From a virus, in the IMG/VR virus record IMGVR_UViG_3300027867_000009, positions 1 through 45,863 of that record: 45,863 bases of DNA; one strand, given 5' to 3'. A program made the translations under genes and the position numbers. Of the stretch, positions 17,399-25,789 are shown piece after piece; positions within the stretch are counted from its first letter, which is position 1; the number at the start of each line of letters is the position of its first letter. The notes beneath the pieces were generated by a model that was not told where the DNA came from, ran no database searches, and worked only from the letters and a program-made list of their open reading frames with translations.

Positions 17399-17692
17399 CT
17401 ACGCCCCATCGCCGGGCGGCGTAGAGACAGCCGATCCGTTACGCCGTGCCAGATGAAGACGCAAATCCCAAACAGCATCCTGCAACGCGGCGAAGCGTCG
17501 GTTATCGTCCTTTTGGTGGTCGTCAATCTTAGCGACAATCGTGTTGTGCAATTCGCTAAGACCCTTCCAAAAAAGCGCGCGGTTTTTCTTAAATTGATCC
17601 GAGATGAACCAGACAAGTGTGCCGACCGCTACACAAAGTGCGCCTACCGCGGTCAAAAGAGTGACTACTAGCTCGACCTGAGTAGCAGTCAC
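17399..17692 (-). CDS. Single-pass membrane protein (holin/spanin-like candidate)
   Basis: The protein is 97 aa from a GTG at 17692 (GGGAG, 6 nt). Residues about 7-30 form one strongly hydrophobic segment (VVTLLTAVGALCVAVGTLVWFI). A cytoplasmic or periplasmic coiled-coil-like tail follows (LHNTIVAKIDDHQKDDNRRFAALQDAVWDLRL, contiguous). One transmembrane helix plus a coiled coil fits class III holins or inner-membrane spanins, but no diagnostic motif is present. It is the nearest gene to the scaffold on the portal side. Confidence 0.65.
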   Translation of the reverse strand: MTATQVELVVTLLTAVGALCVAVGTLVWFISDQFKKNRALFWKGLSELHNTIVAKIDDHQKDDNRRFAALQDAVWDLRLHLARRNGSAVSTPPGDGA

Positions 17693-17715
17693 CTCTCACT
17701 CCCAGCAACCCGGCG

Positions 17716-18429
17716 TTAGTAAAGCGCCTCAAGGCGAGCTTGGCAGATCGTATTCACGGTCGCCCTGGCAGGCACACTGCCCGTCAAATTGAGCCCGACG
17801 TTACCCAGCGAGCAGCCGCCACGCACGTCGAGCGCGAGACCTTGCTGCCATTGACTGAGCAGTCCAGCGCCGACTTCAGGCTGCACAGTCCACACCGTCG
17901 CACTGGCAAGCCCGTAGCTCGCGCTCGTATCACGCACCGGGGCACCTACGTAGATATACGGATGCTGATTGGTCGGCGTCACGCCGGCCGGCAGCGCCGG
18001 CAGCGCGGGGAACACCGAGCTGAGATTCGGCAGGAGCGCCGTAATCGTGGTCAGCGGGAAGCCGAACTTAACGAGCGGCTCAAGCTCCCACTGACTGCTG
18101 GTCTGGCAACTTACCGGATTGGAAGCATTGCACAACGCTGACGAGCCGATATTCGTATAGGTCGCGTCGAACTCAGCAGCAATGAACTCCAAGCCGCCTT
18201 TCCACTGGTAGCCGATCACGCCGTCCACACCGGCCCCCGCAGACAGGAGACTTGCGTTCGCCACGGTCGAGCTGCCGGCCGCCGAGCTGGCGCCGACACC
18301 AAAGTAGAAACCGCTCGATGCGTAAGGATAACCCGGCACGACCGGCGCTGGCGGCGCCTTGGTGACGACTTGCGCGTGCGCGACGCTGCTGAAAAGAAGC
18401 GCAATCAAGGTAGCCCCAAACTTCCTCAT
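17716..18429 (-). CDS. Outer-membrane beta-barrel-like protein with Sec signal peptide
   Basis: The ATG at 18429 overlaps the stop of the upstream 57-aa gene (ATGA). The protein is 237 aa. Residues 1-19 are a Sec signal peptide (MRKFGATLIALLFSSVAHA, cut before QVV). A short Pro-rich linker (APPAPVVPGYPYASSG) follows, and then alternating strands: FYFGVGASSAAGSS, VIGYQWKGGLEFIAAEFDATY, PLVKFGFPL, YIYVGAPVRD, WTVQPEVGAGLLSQWQQGLALDVRG. This resembles small rhizobial outer-membrane barrels (Omp25/opacity-like). The chain does not end in the usual C-terminal Phe (it ends EALY). In a phage it could alter the host surface, for instance superinfection exclusion. Confidence 0.65.
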   Translation of the reverse strand: MRKFGATLIALLFSSVAHAQVVTKAPPAPVVPGYPYASSGFYFGVGASSAAGSSTVANASLLSAGAGVDGVIGYQWKGGLEFIAAEFDATYTNIGSSALCNASNPVSCQTSSQWELEPLVKFGFPLTTITALLPNLSSVFPALPALPAGVTPTNQHPYIYVGAPVRDTSASYGLASATVWTVQPEVGAGLLSQWQQGLALDVRGGCSLGNVGLNLTGSVPARATVNTICQARLEALY

Positions 18430-18599
18430 GACTTCACCCCGCTCTGCTCGATAATCAACGCTATTTCTTTGCTCACCGCGAGCATGTCCTTCACGTCGGG
18501 GTCAGCCTCGATGCGCTGCGCCGTTGCAATTGCCTTCTCGATGCGAGGCATCAAGGGCAACAGTTTCGGTGCGAGCGTGAGGATGTCCCCGAAATTCAT
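18426..18599 (-). CDS. 57-aa small protein between holin candidate and OMP-like gene
   Basis: This is a short frame from the ATG at 18599 to a TGA at 18426. It overlaps the 80-aa gene upstream by 4 nt (ATGA) and the OMP-like gene downstream by 4 nt (ATGA), so three genes are coupled in a chain. The protein starts MNFGDILTLAPKLLPLMPRI and continues as a mostly helical chain with alternating charge (EADPDVKDMLAVSKEIALII). It has no membrane-spanning stretch long enough to call. Function unknown. Perfect coupling on both sides makes expression likely. Confidence 0.7.
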   Translation of the reverse strand: MNFGDILTLAPKLLPLMPRIEKAIATAQRIEADPDVKDMLAVSKEIALIIEQSGVKS

Positions 18600-18838
18600 T
18601 TCGCCGGTCCTTTAACGATGAAGCCGGTCTGGTTGTCTTTCGACGGGATGCCGGTCAACACCGCGTTAATCGTGTTGCCAAGACCGAGGCACAACGAGAT
18701 CAGCGCCATGACCACCTTCACCTGGGTAGGATTCATTCCGAGATCAGTGAGCAATGCTCCGACGCCGCTGAGATAGCCGAGCACCGCCAAGCCCAAACTG
18801 AGAAAGATGCTGTATCGTGGGTCGAGCGTCATCGTCAC
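18596..18838 (-). CDS. Two-helix membrane protein, holin candidate
   Basis: The protein is 80 aa from a GTG at 18838 that overlaps the portal stop (GTGA); an ATG two codons in is an alternative. There are two hydrophobic segments: residues about 10-30 (SIFLSLGLAVLGYLSGVGALL) and about 40-60 (VKVVMALISLCLGLGNTINAVL), followed by a polar, basic tail. This is the layout of class II holins. It lies in the late operon with an endolysin that lacks a signal peptide, so a holin is required and this is the best candidate. Identification rests on topology only. Confidence 0.65.
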   Translation of the reverse strand: MTMTLDPRYSIFLSLGLAVLGYLSGVGALLTDLGMNPTQVKVVMALISLCLGLGNTINAVLTGIPSKDNQTGFIVKGPAK

Positions 18839-21030
18839 ATCCCCCGTGCCCGTGGCATTGCGCTAGCGTCTCGTAACCTGTCCTGGTGTATTACACCCGG
18901 AGGGTTTTGTCCACCACGCGGTCCATTGCTGCGTGCGCCAACCCGCGGCTGGCCGCCCTGGGCACCTTGCTGCCCTTGTGGACCACCCATTTGTTGCTGA
19001 GCTGCCTGAGCCATCTGCGCCTGCATCTTTTGCTGCATTTGCATCTGGTGCCGCATCATGTGCTCACGGAACGCGCCGGTCGGATCGCCATGCTCCTGGA
19101 ACGCCTGCATGTGTGATTTGAGATGCTCTTGGTCGTTATCCAACGGCGACACCGGCACTTGGAACCCGGCTTCGAGCATCGTATTCTCGAATTCAGGCTG
19201 CATCGACAGCCGCTTGCGAATGTCCTGAAAGACCTCGCCAGCCACGCGCGGTCCAAACAGGTTTTCAAGAAACGTCTGAAGCACGGGCGCAAGATTAAGC
19301 TCGAAGCCCTGGTACTGTTGCGGCGGGATACCGCGTACCATGTTAAGGCCGGCCATCTGCAACTGCATCTGTTGCGCGCTACGCGCGGCCTCGACGCCGA
19401 ACCACTTGACCTCCCAGCGCCGGTCCATCTGCACCGGCTCAATCTCCTGCATGTTCATCTCTTTACCGACCATACCGAACTGCCGCAAAGTCAGCGGCTT
19501 ATCGCGAAACTGGTGGTCGAGATAGACGAACCACCGCAAGATCGGCGTCAGCATGTCGCCCTCAAGCCCCGTCACCACGTCAGCAGTCGTCAGCACATCA
19601 ACCTGCTGCTCTTGCGCGACTTGTGCCTGCGTCGGCTTGCCGCCTTTCTGCTGCGTCTGCTGGGGCATCATCGCCGGGTTGACGCCAAGCGTCTGAAAAA
19701 TTTGCTGCTTGCACGACTGAACAATCTCGAAGCCGTCCTTCCACAACGGCGGGAACTGAGCGAATTGCGTATCTTTCGGATTCGTCTCCCACACCGCCGC
19801 GACGCTCAAGATCATCGACCCGACACGCGGATTCTTCGCCGGGTCGGTCATCACGATCGGCAGGAGCGCGTAAGCTGCGCTGTCCATCGCCTCGTTCACG
19901 GCGTCGTTCGCCGCGTACTGGATGGTCTCGATGTTTTTGATCTCGCTGCGCCCCTTGAACGAGCCCTCGACGCGATTGGTCGGCGACGACAAAAGCGGCA
20001 CCTGGTCGCACCAGTACGGATTGCGCTTGCAGGTCAGAACCAGTTTCTCGCCGCCGAACCGCATCCGGCAGATACGACGCTCACCATCAATGTTGAGCAT
20101 CGTCCACGTCTCATAGACAAGCGCAAACAGCTTGCCCGACTCGCTCTTGATACCCGCCGAATCGACGATCGCCTGCTGCTTGTCCGGCGTGCCCGCCGCA
20201 TCGCGCTTGCTGAACGACTCGATGAGTATCTCGCCCTTGTCCTTGTCGATCTCGCCGTCACGGATAAGTTGCTTGATCCGGCTCTTGGACCAGCGACGCA
20301 ACACCGTCGCCGAACCGCCCATCGCGATCGCTTCCTCGACGCTGCGCGCCGTGAACGGCAGCACCAACACGTCGGCATCAGGCAGCACTTCAACGTCGGG
20401 GTAGGCATGCTCGATCGTGTCTTCCTCGATATCCCAATACGGCTCGTCTTCATCAAGCTCGATATCGGGATCGTCCTCGACGGTCGGCTTCTTCTCGACG
20501 CGCCAGGTGACATGCCGCTTATTCTTGATCCAACCCATATAAACGTTGCGCTGACCCTCAATATCGCCGTTTTTTAACAGTGCCGGCAGCACGGCGGAAC
20601 GCAAGCGCGCCTTGCGGATATAGAATTCAAGCAGCGCCATCATCGCTTCAGGATGATTCTCGCTGGTAATGACCTCGACATTCTTGCCGGATGGCGGGAA
20701 AATCTGATTGACGAACCGCGTCACGCGCGCGTTCACCGCGTCATGCACGATCGGAATAAAAATTTTTGAATTGCCGGAATAAAACTGCTTGGCGCCTAGC
20801 TCACAGTTGTAGATATCCCAGTAGTCCATCTGCGCATTCGCGCGCTCCCACTGATCTGAAAAACCTTTCTCAACGTCCTTGTAAACGTCGAGACAGGCAT
20901 CATCGATCTCTTTGTCGTTACACAGTTCCTCGTCGCGTTCCGACATGTCATCGAAGCGACGGCGCGCGGCTTCCTCGCGCTCATCCGGCTCGGCAGGCTC
21001 CTGGCGAAGTTTTTTGGGATCGGATGCCAC
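18835..21030 (-). CDS. Portal (head-tail connector) protein
   Basis: The protein is 731 aa from a GTG at 21030. It lies directly between the terminase side and the capsid module. Residues 1-110 are charged helices leading into YWDIYNCELGAKQFYSGNS and FIPIVHDAVNARVTRFVNQIFPP, a typical portal wing/stem entry. The core contains EIKNIETIQYAANDAVNEAMD and PLLSSPTNRVEGSFKGRSE. Residues about 640-731 form a Gln/Met/Gly/Pro-rich low-complexity tail. The protein is long for a T7-type portal (about 535 aa) and closer to P22/N4-type portals. It docks the terminase during packaging and the tail afterwards. The start is not fixed: no strong ribosome site precedes the GTG. Confidence 0.85.
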   Translation of the reverse strand: MASDPKKLRQEPAEPDEREEAARRRFDDMSERDEELCNDKEIDDACLDVYKDVEKGFSDQWERANAQMDYWDIYNCELGAKQFYSGNSKIFIPIVHDAVNARVTRFVNQIFPPSGKNVEVITSENHPEAMMALLEFYIRKARLRSAVLPALLKNGDIEGQRNVYMGWIKNKRHVTWRVEKKPTVEDDPDIELDEDEPYWDIEEDTIEHAYPDVEVLPDADVLVLPFTARSVEEAIAMGGSATVLRRWSKSRIKQLIRDGEIDKDKGEILIESFSKRDAAGTPDKQQAIVDSAGIKSESGKLFALVYETWTMLNIDGERRICRMRFGGEKLVLTCKRNPYWCDQVPLLSSPTNRVEGSFKGRSEIKNIETIQYAANDAVNEAMDSAAYALLPIVMTDPAKNPRVGSMILSVAAVWETNPKDTQFAQFPPLWKDGFEIVQSCKQQIFQTLGVNPAMMPQQTQQKGGKPTQAQVAQEQQVDVLTTADVVTGLEGDMLTPILRWFVYLDHQFRDKPLTLRQFGMVGKEMNMQEIEPVQMDRRWEVKWFGVEAARSAQQMQLQMAGLNMVRGIPPQQYQGFELNLAPVLQTFLENLFGPRVAGEVFQDIRKRLSMQPEFENTMLEAGFQVPVSPLDNDQEHLKSHMQAFQEHGDPTGAFREHMMRHQMQMQQKMQAQMAQAAQQQMGGPQGQQGAQGGQPRVGARSNGPRGGQNPPGVIHQDRLRDASAMPRARGM

Positions 21031-21037
21031 CTAGAAT

Positions 21038-23620
21038 TCACCGGGAAGCGTGTTCGTGGAGCGCGGCGAGCTGCGCACGAAGATCGTCATTGTCAGCCTT
21101 GAGCTGCTTGATGCTCGCAACGAGATATGCTTCTACGCAGCGATCGTCGTAATTCAGATGTCCCTCGTCATCGACCTTGTGGACGCAATTGGGATTGGTC
21201 GCTTCCACGTCGTTCGCAATCAGGCTGACGTGGACGGCTTTGCCGTGGTCTTGGTATTTTGGCTTGTAGCGGTAGGATGGCGTGCGCCAACCGACGACCG
21301 CATCGAGTGCTGCGGCGGGCTTGATGTCTTGGCCCGCGATAAGGTCCTTGACGTTGATGTCGCTGATGCCACAGATCGTACTGCTGGTATCGGTCTCGAT
21401 CTGATTCGAGTTAATGCAGAGCGCGGACGAGCCAGAGCCAGCGGTGAGGCCGGTCATGTAGATTTTACCAGCGAAGGTCCACGCTGCCGCGGTGGTGTGG
21501 CCGTAATCGGCGCGTAAGTGCGCCTGACCGTCGCCGATTTGAATCGTGTTGCTTTCACCAACTGTGCCGGTCAATTGCGCGCCAATAATCGTATTGTAGC
21601 TTTCGGATGACGTGTAGCTGCCGCCGTTAGATGCCCCGACTGTCGTGTTGTACTGCCCAGTCGTGATGCCATAGAAACTGCCCTGTCCATCAGCGGTATT
21701 GTCTGAACCGCTGGTCAGAGCTTGAAGATCACCGTTGCCAAGCCCGATGTTGTTATTCCCGGTCATCACAGCGGATGTGCCGCCCATCACCTGCGTACCA
21801 AGCGCCACATTATTGTAGCCAGTAGATATGTTCTGGCCCGCTTCATAGCCAACAGCAACATTAGGGCCAGTTGACGACTGCGCTGTAAAGTTTTGGAGAG
21901 CGTCGTCACCTATCGCGATGTTCTCTGGTCCCGACGTAACAGCGTGCAACGCACTTTGTCCTATCCCAATGTTGTTTCCTCCGGTCTCTGAATAATTACC
22001 ACCAGCAGCAAAAACGCTCGCGCTACCATCAATCCACAAATAATAGCCAGCCCAGTTGATGTTCCCAATCGTGGTTGACGACCCGGATGGCAGATTCACA
22101 CTGTCGGTCACACCAACGCCGCCAAGACTGTAAAACGCATTTGACGCGATAGTGCTAGAGTTAGCCGTGCTGGCAGTGTGTAACGCGCCTGTGACGGTCG
22201 TCGCTGGAGTGATCGTCACCACGCCAGTCGAGACGCTGCCGATGCCGATGGTACCGGTGCCCTTGGCGTTGATAGTCAGATTGTTGTTTGATCCGCTATC
22301 TGTTGTCTTGACCGCGACAGTGCCGCCAGTCGCCGCGCCGACAATATCGAGGCCAGCGACCTGCGAAGCCGTCGAAGCATCCACATTGAATGCTGGATTG
22401 GTCACGCCATTCAAGCCAACAGCAAGCGCGTTTGCCGAGGCTGATGTGACCGTGTGCGCTGTACTAACAAGTGTCGTAAAAGTGCCCGCGGCCGCCGCAG
22501 TCCCGCCGATCGCAGGTGGCGACGCGAGATAGGTGGAAAAGCCGGTGCCGGACACCGTTGAACTGGCGCTAAGCGTGGTGAAGGCGCCCGCCGCGGCCGT
22601 CGAACCACCAATCGCAGAACCATTGATGCCGCCGCTGGTCCAAGTGCCGCTGTCTGGCAACGTGACTGTGCCTGTCAGTGTTGGCGACGCTTTGGGCGCC
22701 AGCGATGACAGCAACGTTCCGCTATCCTGCACACCGACTGTCGTGTTTGACATTGTGACAATATCGTTGGCGGTGTTGCCGCTTGCGGTGCCAAAATTAG
22801 CATTGCCGCCGCCACTGCACGCTGCCCAAGCAGGCGCGCCTGACACGCCTTTCAAGCAATCACCATCGACCTCGGCTAAACGAGCGATGACGTTGCTCGA
22901 TCCCGAATTGTAGTAGATATCACCCTTGGCATCAGAACCAAAAGCTGCGGTCACGCCACCTAAAGTCGCACCGCTTCCCAAGCCCCCCGATGTGATCGTG
23001 CCGGTAGTTGTGAGCGAGCTAAGCGTCGTGACGGCGCTGGTCGCAACACCACCACTAGTGTTCACCGCGTCACCAAGCGCGGTCGCAACGCCCGTCCCAA
23101 GTCCTGTCACCGAGCCGATGGCTGGCGCGATCGTCGTCGAGGTAACAGTCGTCAGTTGCCCCGCGGCATTGTAGGTGATGATTGGTACGACGGTCGCCGA
23201 GCCCGTAGGGCCACCTGCGGTTATGACACCGCCTTCAGCTACTTGATTTGTCGCCGTGCCGAATGTCGGAGTGACAGAGCCCGCCGTCACCGTCAGACCA
23301 GTGCCAAAATCCGCGCAACCGATCTGAGACGACGTTGCGACCGTGCATTTAATCGTCACCGCGCCGGTATATGGCCCACTACCCGTGCCGGTCATTGTCA
23401 ATGTCGAGTCAGTTGAATAGTTGCCGATCGACGAGACACCCGACCCCCCGCCACCGCCTGTCGTGCAGAGTTTGCCGTTCGTGTCGATCGTGATCGGCAT
23501 GATCGCGCCAGCCACGAATGTCGGTGGCGCCGTGCCGCAAGTGCCGACGACCAGTGCCTCTTGCGCGTGCGCGCCGTGAAGCGAAAAGAGCAGCAGCGCA
23601 GCTGCGAGCAGTTTTTTCAT
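21038..23620 (-). CDS. Secreted tail fibre with YadA-like head repeats and C-terminal S74 chaperone domain
   Basis: I chose the ATG at 23620, which overlaps the upstream stop as ATGA, giving 860 aa; the longer open frame is not preferred. Residues 1-19 are a Sec signal peptide (MKKLLAAALLLFSLHGAHA, cut before QEALVV). The next 35 residues (TCGTAPPTFVAGAIMPIT) duplicate the upstream gene. Residues 55-540 are Ser/Thr/Gly-rich beta repeats. Residues about 560-720 show YadA-type repeats (NNIGIGQSAL, NIAIGDDAL, NVAVGYEAG, NNVALGTQ). The end (SDINVKDLI ... LIANDVEATNP ... coiled coil) is the self-cleaving S74 intramolecular chaperone that trimerises fibres. Confidence 0.8.
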   Translation of the reverse strand: MKKLLAAALLLFSLHGAHAQEALVVGTCGTAPPTFVAGAIMPITIDTNGKLCTTGGGGGSGVSSIGNYSTDSTLTMTGTGSGPYTGAVTIKCTVATSSQIGCADFGTGLTVTAGSVTPTFGTATNQVAEGGVITAGGPTGSATVVPIITYNAAGQLTTVTSTTIAPAIGSVTGLGTGVATALGDAVNTSGGVATSAVTTLSSLTTTGTITSGGLGSGATLGGVTAAFGSDAKGDIYYNSGSSNVIARLAEVDGDCLKGVSGAPAWAACSGGGNANFGTASGNTANDIVTMSNTTVGVQDSGTLLSSLAPKASPTLTGTVTLPDSGTWTSGGINGSAIGGSTAAAGAFTTLSASSTVSGTGFSTYLASPPAIGGTAAAAGTFTTLVSTAHTVTSASANALAVGLNGVTNPAFNVDASTASQVAGLDIVGAATGGTVAVKTTDSGSNNNLTINAKGTGTIGIGSVSTGVVTITPATTVTGALHTASTANSSTIASNAFYSLGGVGVTDSVNLPSGSSTTIGNINWAGYYLWIDGSASVFAAGGNYSETGGNNIGIGQSALHAVTSGPENIAIGDDALQNFTAQSSTGPNVAVGYEAGQNISTGYNNVALGTQVMGGTSAVMTGNNNIGLGNGDLQALTSGSDNTADGQGSFYGITTGQYNTTVGASNGGSYTSSESYNTIIGAQLTGTVGESNTIQIGDGQAHLRADYGHTTAAAWTFAGKIYMTGLTAGSGSSALCINSNQIETDTSSTICGISDINVKDLIAGQDIKPAAALDAVVGWRTPSYRYKPKYQDHGKAVHVSLIANDVEATNPNCVHKVDDEGHLNYDDRCVEAYLVASIKQLKADNDDLRAQLAALHEHASR

Positions 23621-23811
23621 TGGCACACCTGGCCGCTGGTATTTTGAGTTATCGGCATCATGGCGCCCGCCACGTAGGTCGGCGGTGCGGTGCCGCATGT
23701 CGTAACGACAAGCGCCCCGCCGCTGTTTTGCGCTCTGACCAGTATTGTGACGAGCGAGCTAAGAATAAGGCCTGCGAGCAGGAGAAGTGCCAAGCCAATT
23801 AGCCTTCGCAT
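23617..23811 (-). CDS. Small signal-anchored protein duplicating the fibre N-terminus
   Basis: The protein is 64 aa from the ATG at 23811, overlapping the terminase end by 53 nt and the fibre start by 4 nt. Residues 1-27 form a long hydrophobic signal or anchor (IGLALLLLAGLILSSLVTIL, then VRA before QNSGG). The remaining 37 residues (ALVVTTCGTAPPTYVAGAMMPIT...) are near-identical to residues 22-52 of the following fibre. It reads like a detached copy of the fibre's secretion/attachment module. Whether it is a functional adaptor or a relic of fibre exchange cannot be told. Confidence 0.7.
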   Translation of the reverse strand: MRRLIGLALLLLAGLILSSLVTILVRAQNSGGALVVTTCGTAPPTYVAGAMMPITQNTSGQVCQ

Positions 23812-25789
23812 CGGCGGTCTCGCTCTTGCCCGGAAGGATGGTCTTGTAACGAAGCCCGGTGTCGGTCGTGCGATAGTGTGCCGGCCGATCGTCGTCGAGC
23901 ATACCAACTTTCAAGAGACCTGCAAATGCCTCGATGCCCTCCATCAGAACCTTGTAGATGCCATCGCGCGCGTCCTGCTTCACCATGCCGTCCGGCTTCA
24001 CTTCGCGCGCGTATCCGGCACAAAACCCGTTGATGGTCCAACGTGCAGCGTGCCCGACCTGTACGCGGGGGATGCCTTTGTGCTGCTGCTCCAACAGCTC
24101 CCGTATCGCTGCGCGCCCCACGATGGGCTCGCCGCCGCGGCGCAACTCGGCCGGCAGCGCCCCTGCCGCAGCTCGTAAACCCACCACATCGTAGTCGCGA
24201 AAGTGAGACTGAGCAGCAATAAGGCGCACAGCGCGACCGGCCTCGACATTGGCTTCATTGACCAGGGCCGAAAGCGTCGCCCCCGGATCGCCTTCACGAA
24301 CGTAATCAGCGATGACATGCAAATCTCCATCGCATAGCTGCACCAGTGCGCCGGTCGTCAGCGCGCTCGTCGCGTTCAAACACAACCAGATCGGCACACG
24401 GTCCCATTTCAAGACCTGCTCGACAACGTGGTACGTGGCGAAGTTGTCGTAGATCGGCAGGCCCGGCCGCAGCAATGGCGCATAAGCCAGTGCGTTCGGC
24501 CCATCGATCCGCCCGGTCGGATAGCTCAAGAACTGTGCTTTAAGCTCGTCAAGCTCCTTGGCGAACTCGATCTCGCCAGCCTGAAATATCGGCTGCAATC
24601 CCTCGATGAAGTCGCCCTTGCCCTTCGGCGCCCGCATCGGCACGACGGGAATGATGCAGCCGCGCTTGACCATCTCGTGCCGCAACGGCTGCATCAAAAA
24701 TTCTTCAAGCCCGTCCTTCTCGACGCCGAGCATCACCGGATGATACTGCGCGTCCATCTTAAAAACGTGATCTATGATCTCGTCCGGCTTCCACACTCCG
24801 CCACCGCCGTCCCACACGATCAAGCGATTGCCGATCCACGACCACACCGCCCAGCCGGTCGAGGCGCTGGTCGTCGTCGCGGTGCGCGCGGGATCGTACA
24901 TCGCGAAGGTCGGCTGCCAGACATGCACGCGCGGCACGATCTTGAACATACCCGCCGTAAAAACTTTTTTCGCCGGATCTTCCGCCTGGCACATGTACTC
25001 ACGCATGAAGTCGTGATGCAGGCCGAGACGGTACATCTCTTTTTCCTTGGCGTCGATCCAGTCGAGCGGATAGCGCGTCGGCCATGTTGGTCGCCACTCG
25101 CCGCTCGTCGCGTCACGATACTTGATTGGAAATTTCAAGGTCTGCCAGTTCGGCATCTTCTCGATCGTCATCGGCAGCGACTCGCGGTCGAGCGGCGTGG
25201 CGTGGATGCGCGCCCGGAAATTCTTGTCCATCGCCGGGATGACCTCGGCGAACAACCAAGCGAGCGTCTCCTGTCGCGCCGCCTCGTCTTTGACGTGCTC
25301 CTTGCTTTCAAGGTCGTCGCCGAACAGCAGATCCGGCCGCATGTCGAGATGCTTCATGCCGCGGACCTCCTGGCGACGGCCGAGCGCCTGGATCACCACG
25401 CCGTTGCGCAAGATGATTTTCGCATAGCCCCACACGTCACCCATCTGATCGCCGAACAGCGTCTGGATGTGCTCGTTGTTGAGCAGCTCGTATTTGATCG
25501 CGGTGAGGCGGTCGGCGGCACGAGCCTCGTTCTCGCCGATAATGACTGCGTTCTTGAACGATTGCAGGAGCGCCATGACGACCACGGCTTCCTCGCCGAT
25601 CGTGCTCTTGGCACACTCGCGAAAGCCGAGCAAATTTAACAGCGGCACGGCGCGTGAGTGCCACGCATTGATGATCGTCGGATGGAAGTCGGGCGTCGCG
25701 TCGGGATGGCGGTGCTTGAAAAGAACCTGATGAGCGAGCACCCGGTCGCGGCCGAACTTCAGGATAGTCTCAGCGTGCGGATGCTGCAT
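23759..25789 (-). CDS. terL: Terminase large subunit with extra C-terminal domain
   Basis: The protein is 676 aa; the ATG at 25789 directly follows the previous stop. The ATPase has a Walker A variant FRECAKST (residues 56-63, the R-x-x-A-K-S form seen in T7-like terminases) and Walker B LLFGDDLE (154-161). The nuclease domain opens with MYDPARTATT (Asp 299) in RNase H-fold position. Beyond about residue 464, PIWLCLNATSALTTGALVQL begins a second RNase-H-like pattern, making the protein longer than T7 gp19 (about 590 aa). It cuts and translocates DNA into the prohead through the portal. No small terminase is recognisable next to it. Confidence 0.9.
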   Translation of the reverse strand: MQHPHAETILKFGRDRVLAHQVLFKHRHPDATPDFHPTIINAWHSRAVPLLNLLGFRECAKSTIGEEAVVVMALLQSFKNAVIIGENEARAADRLTAIKYELLNNEHIQTLFGDQMGDVWGYAKIILRNGVVIQALGRRQEVRGMKHLDMRPDLLFGDDLESKEHVKDEAARQETLAWLFAEVIPAMDKNFRARIHATPLDRESLPMTIEKMPNWQTLKFPIKYRDATSGEWRPTWPTRYPLDWIDAKEKEMYRLGLHHDFMREYMCQAEDPAKKVFTAGMFKIVPRVHVWQPTFAMYDPARTATTTSASTGWAVWSWIGNRLIVWDGGGGVWKPDEIIDHVFKMDAQYHPVMLGVEKDGLEEFLMQPLRHEMVKRGCIIPVVPMRAPKGKGDFIEGLQPIFQAGEIEFAKELDELKAQFLSYPTGRIDGPNALAYAPLLRPGLPIYDNFATYHVVEQVLKWDRVPIWLCLNATSALTTGALVQLCDGDLHVIADYVREGDPGATLSALVNEANVEAGRAVRLIAAQSHFRDYDVVGLRAAAGALPAELRRGGEPIVGRAAIRELLEQQHKGIPRVQVGHAARWTINGFCAGYAREVKPDGMVKQDARDGIYKVLMEGIEAFAGLLKVGMLDDDRPAHYRTTDTGLRYKTILPGKSETADAKANWLGTSPARRPYS

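Noticed and set aside
19123-20577. 484-aa plus-strand open frame
   Set aside because: Antisense to the portal gene; basic low-complexity composition and no upstream ribosome site. The same applies to the plus frame at 24428-25639 opposite the terminase.
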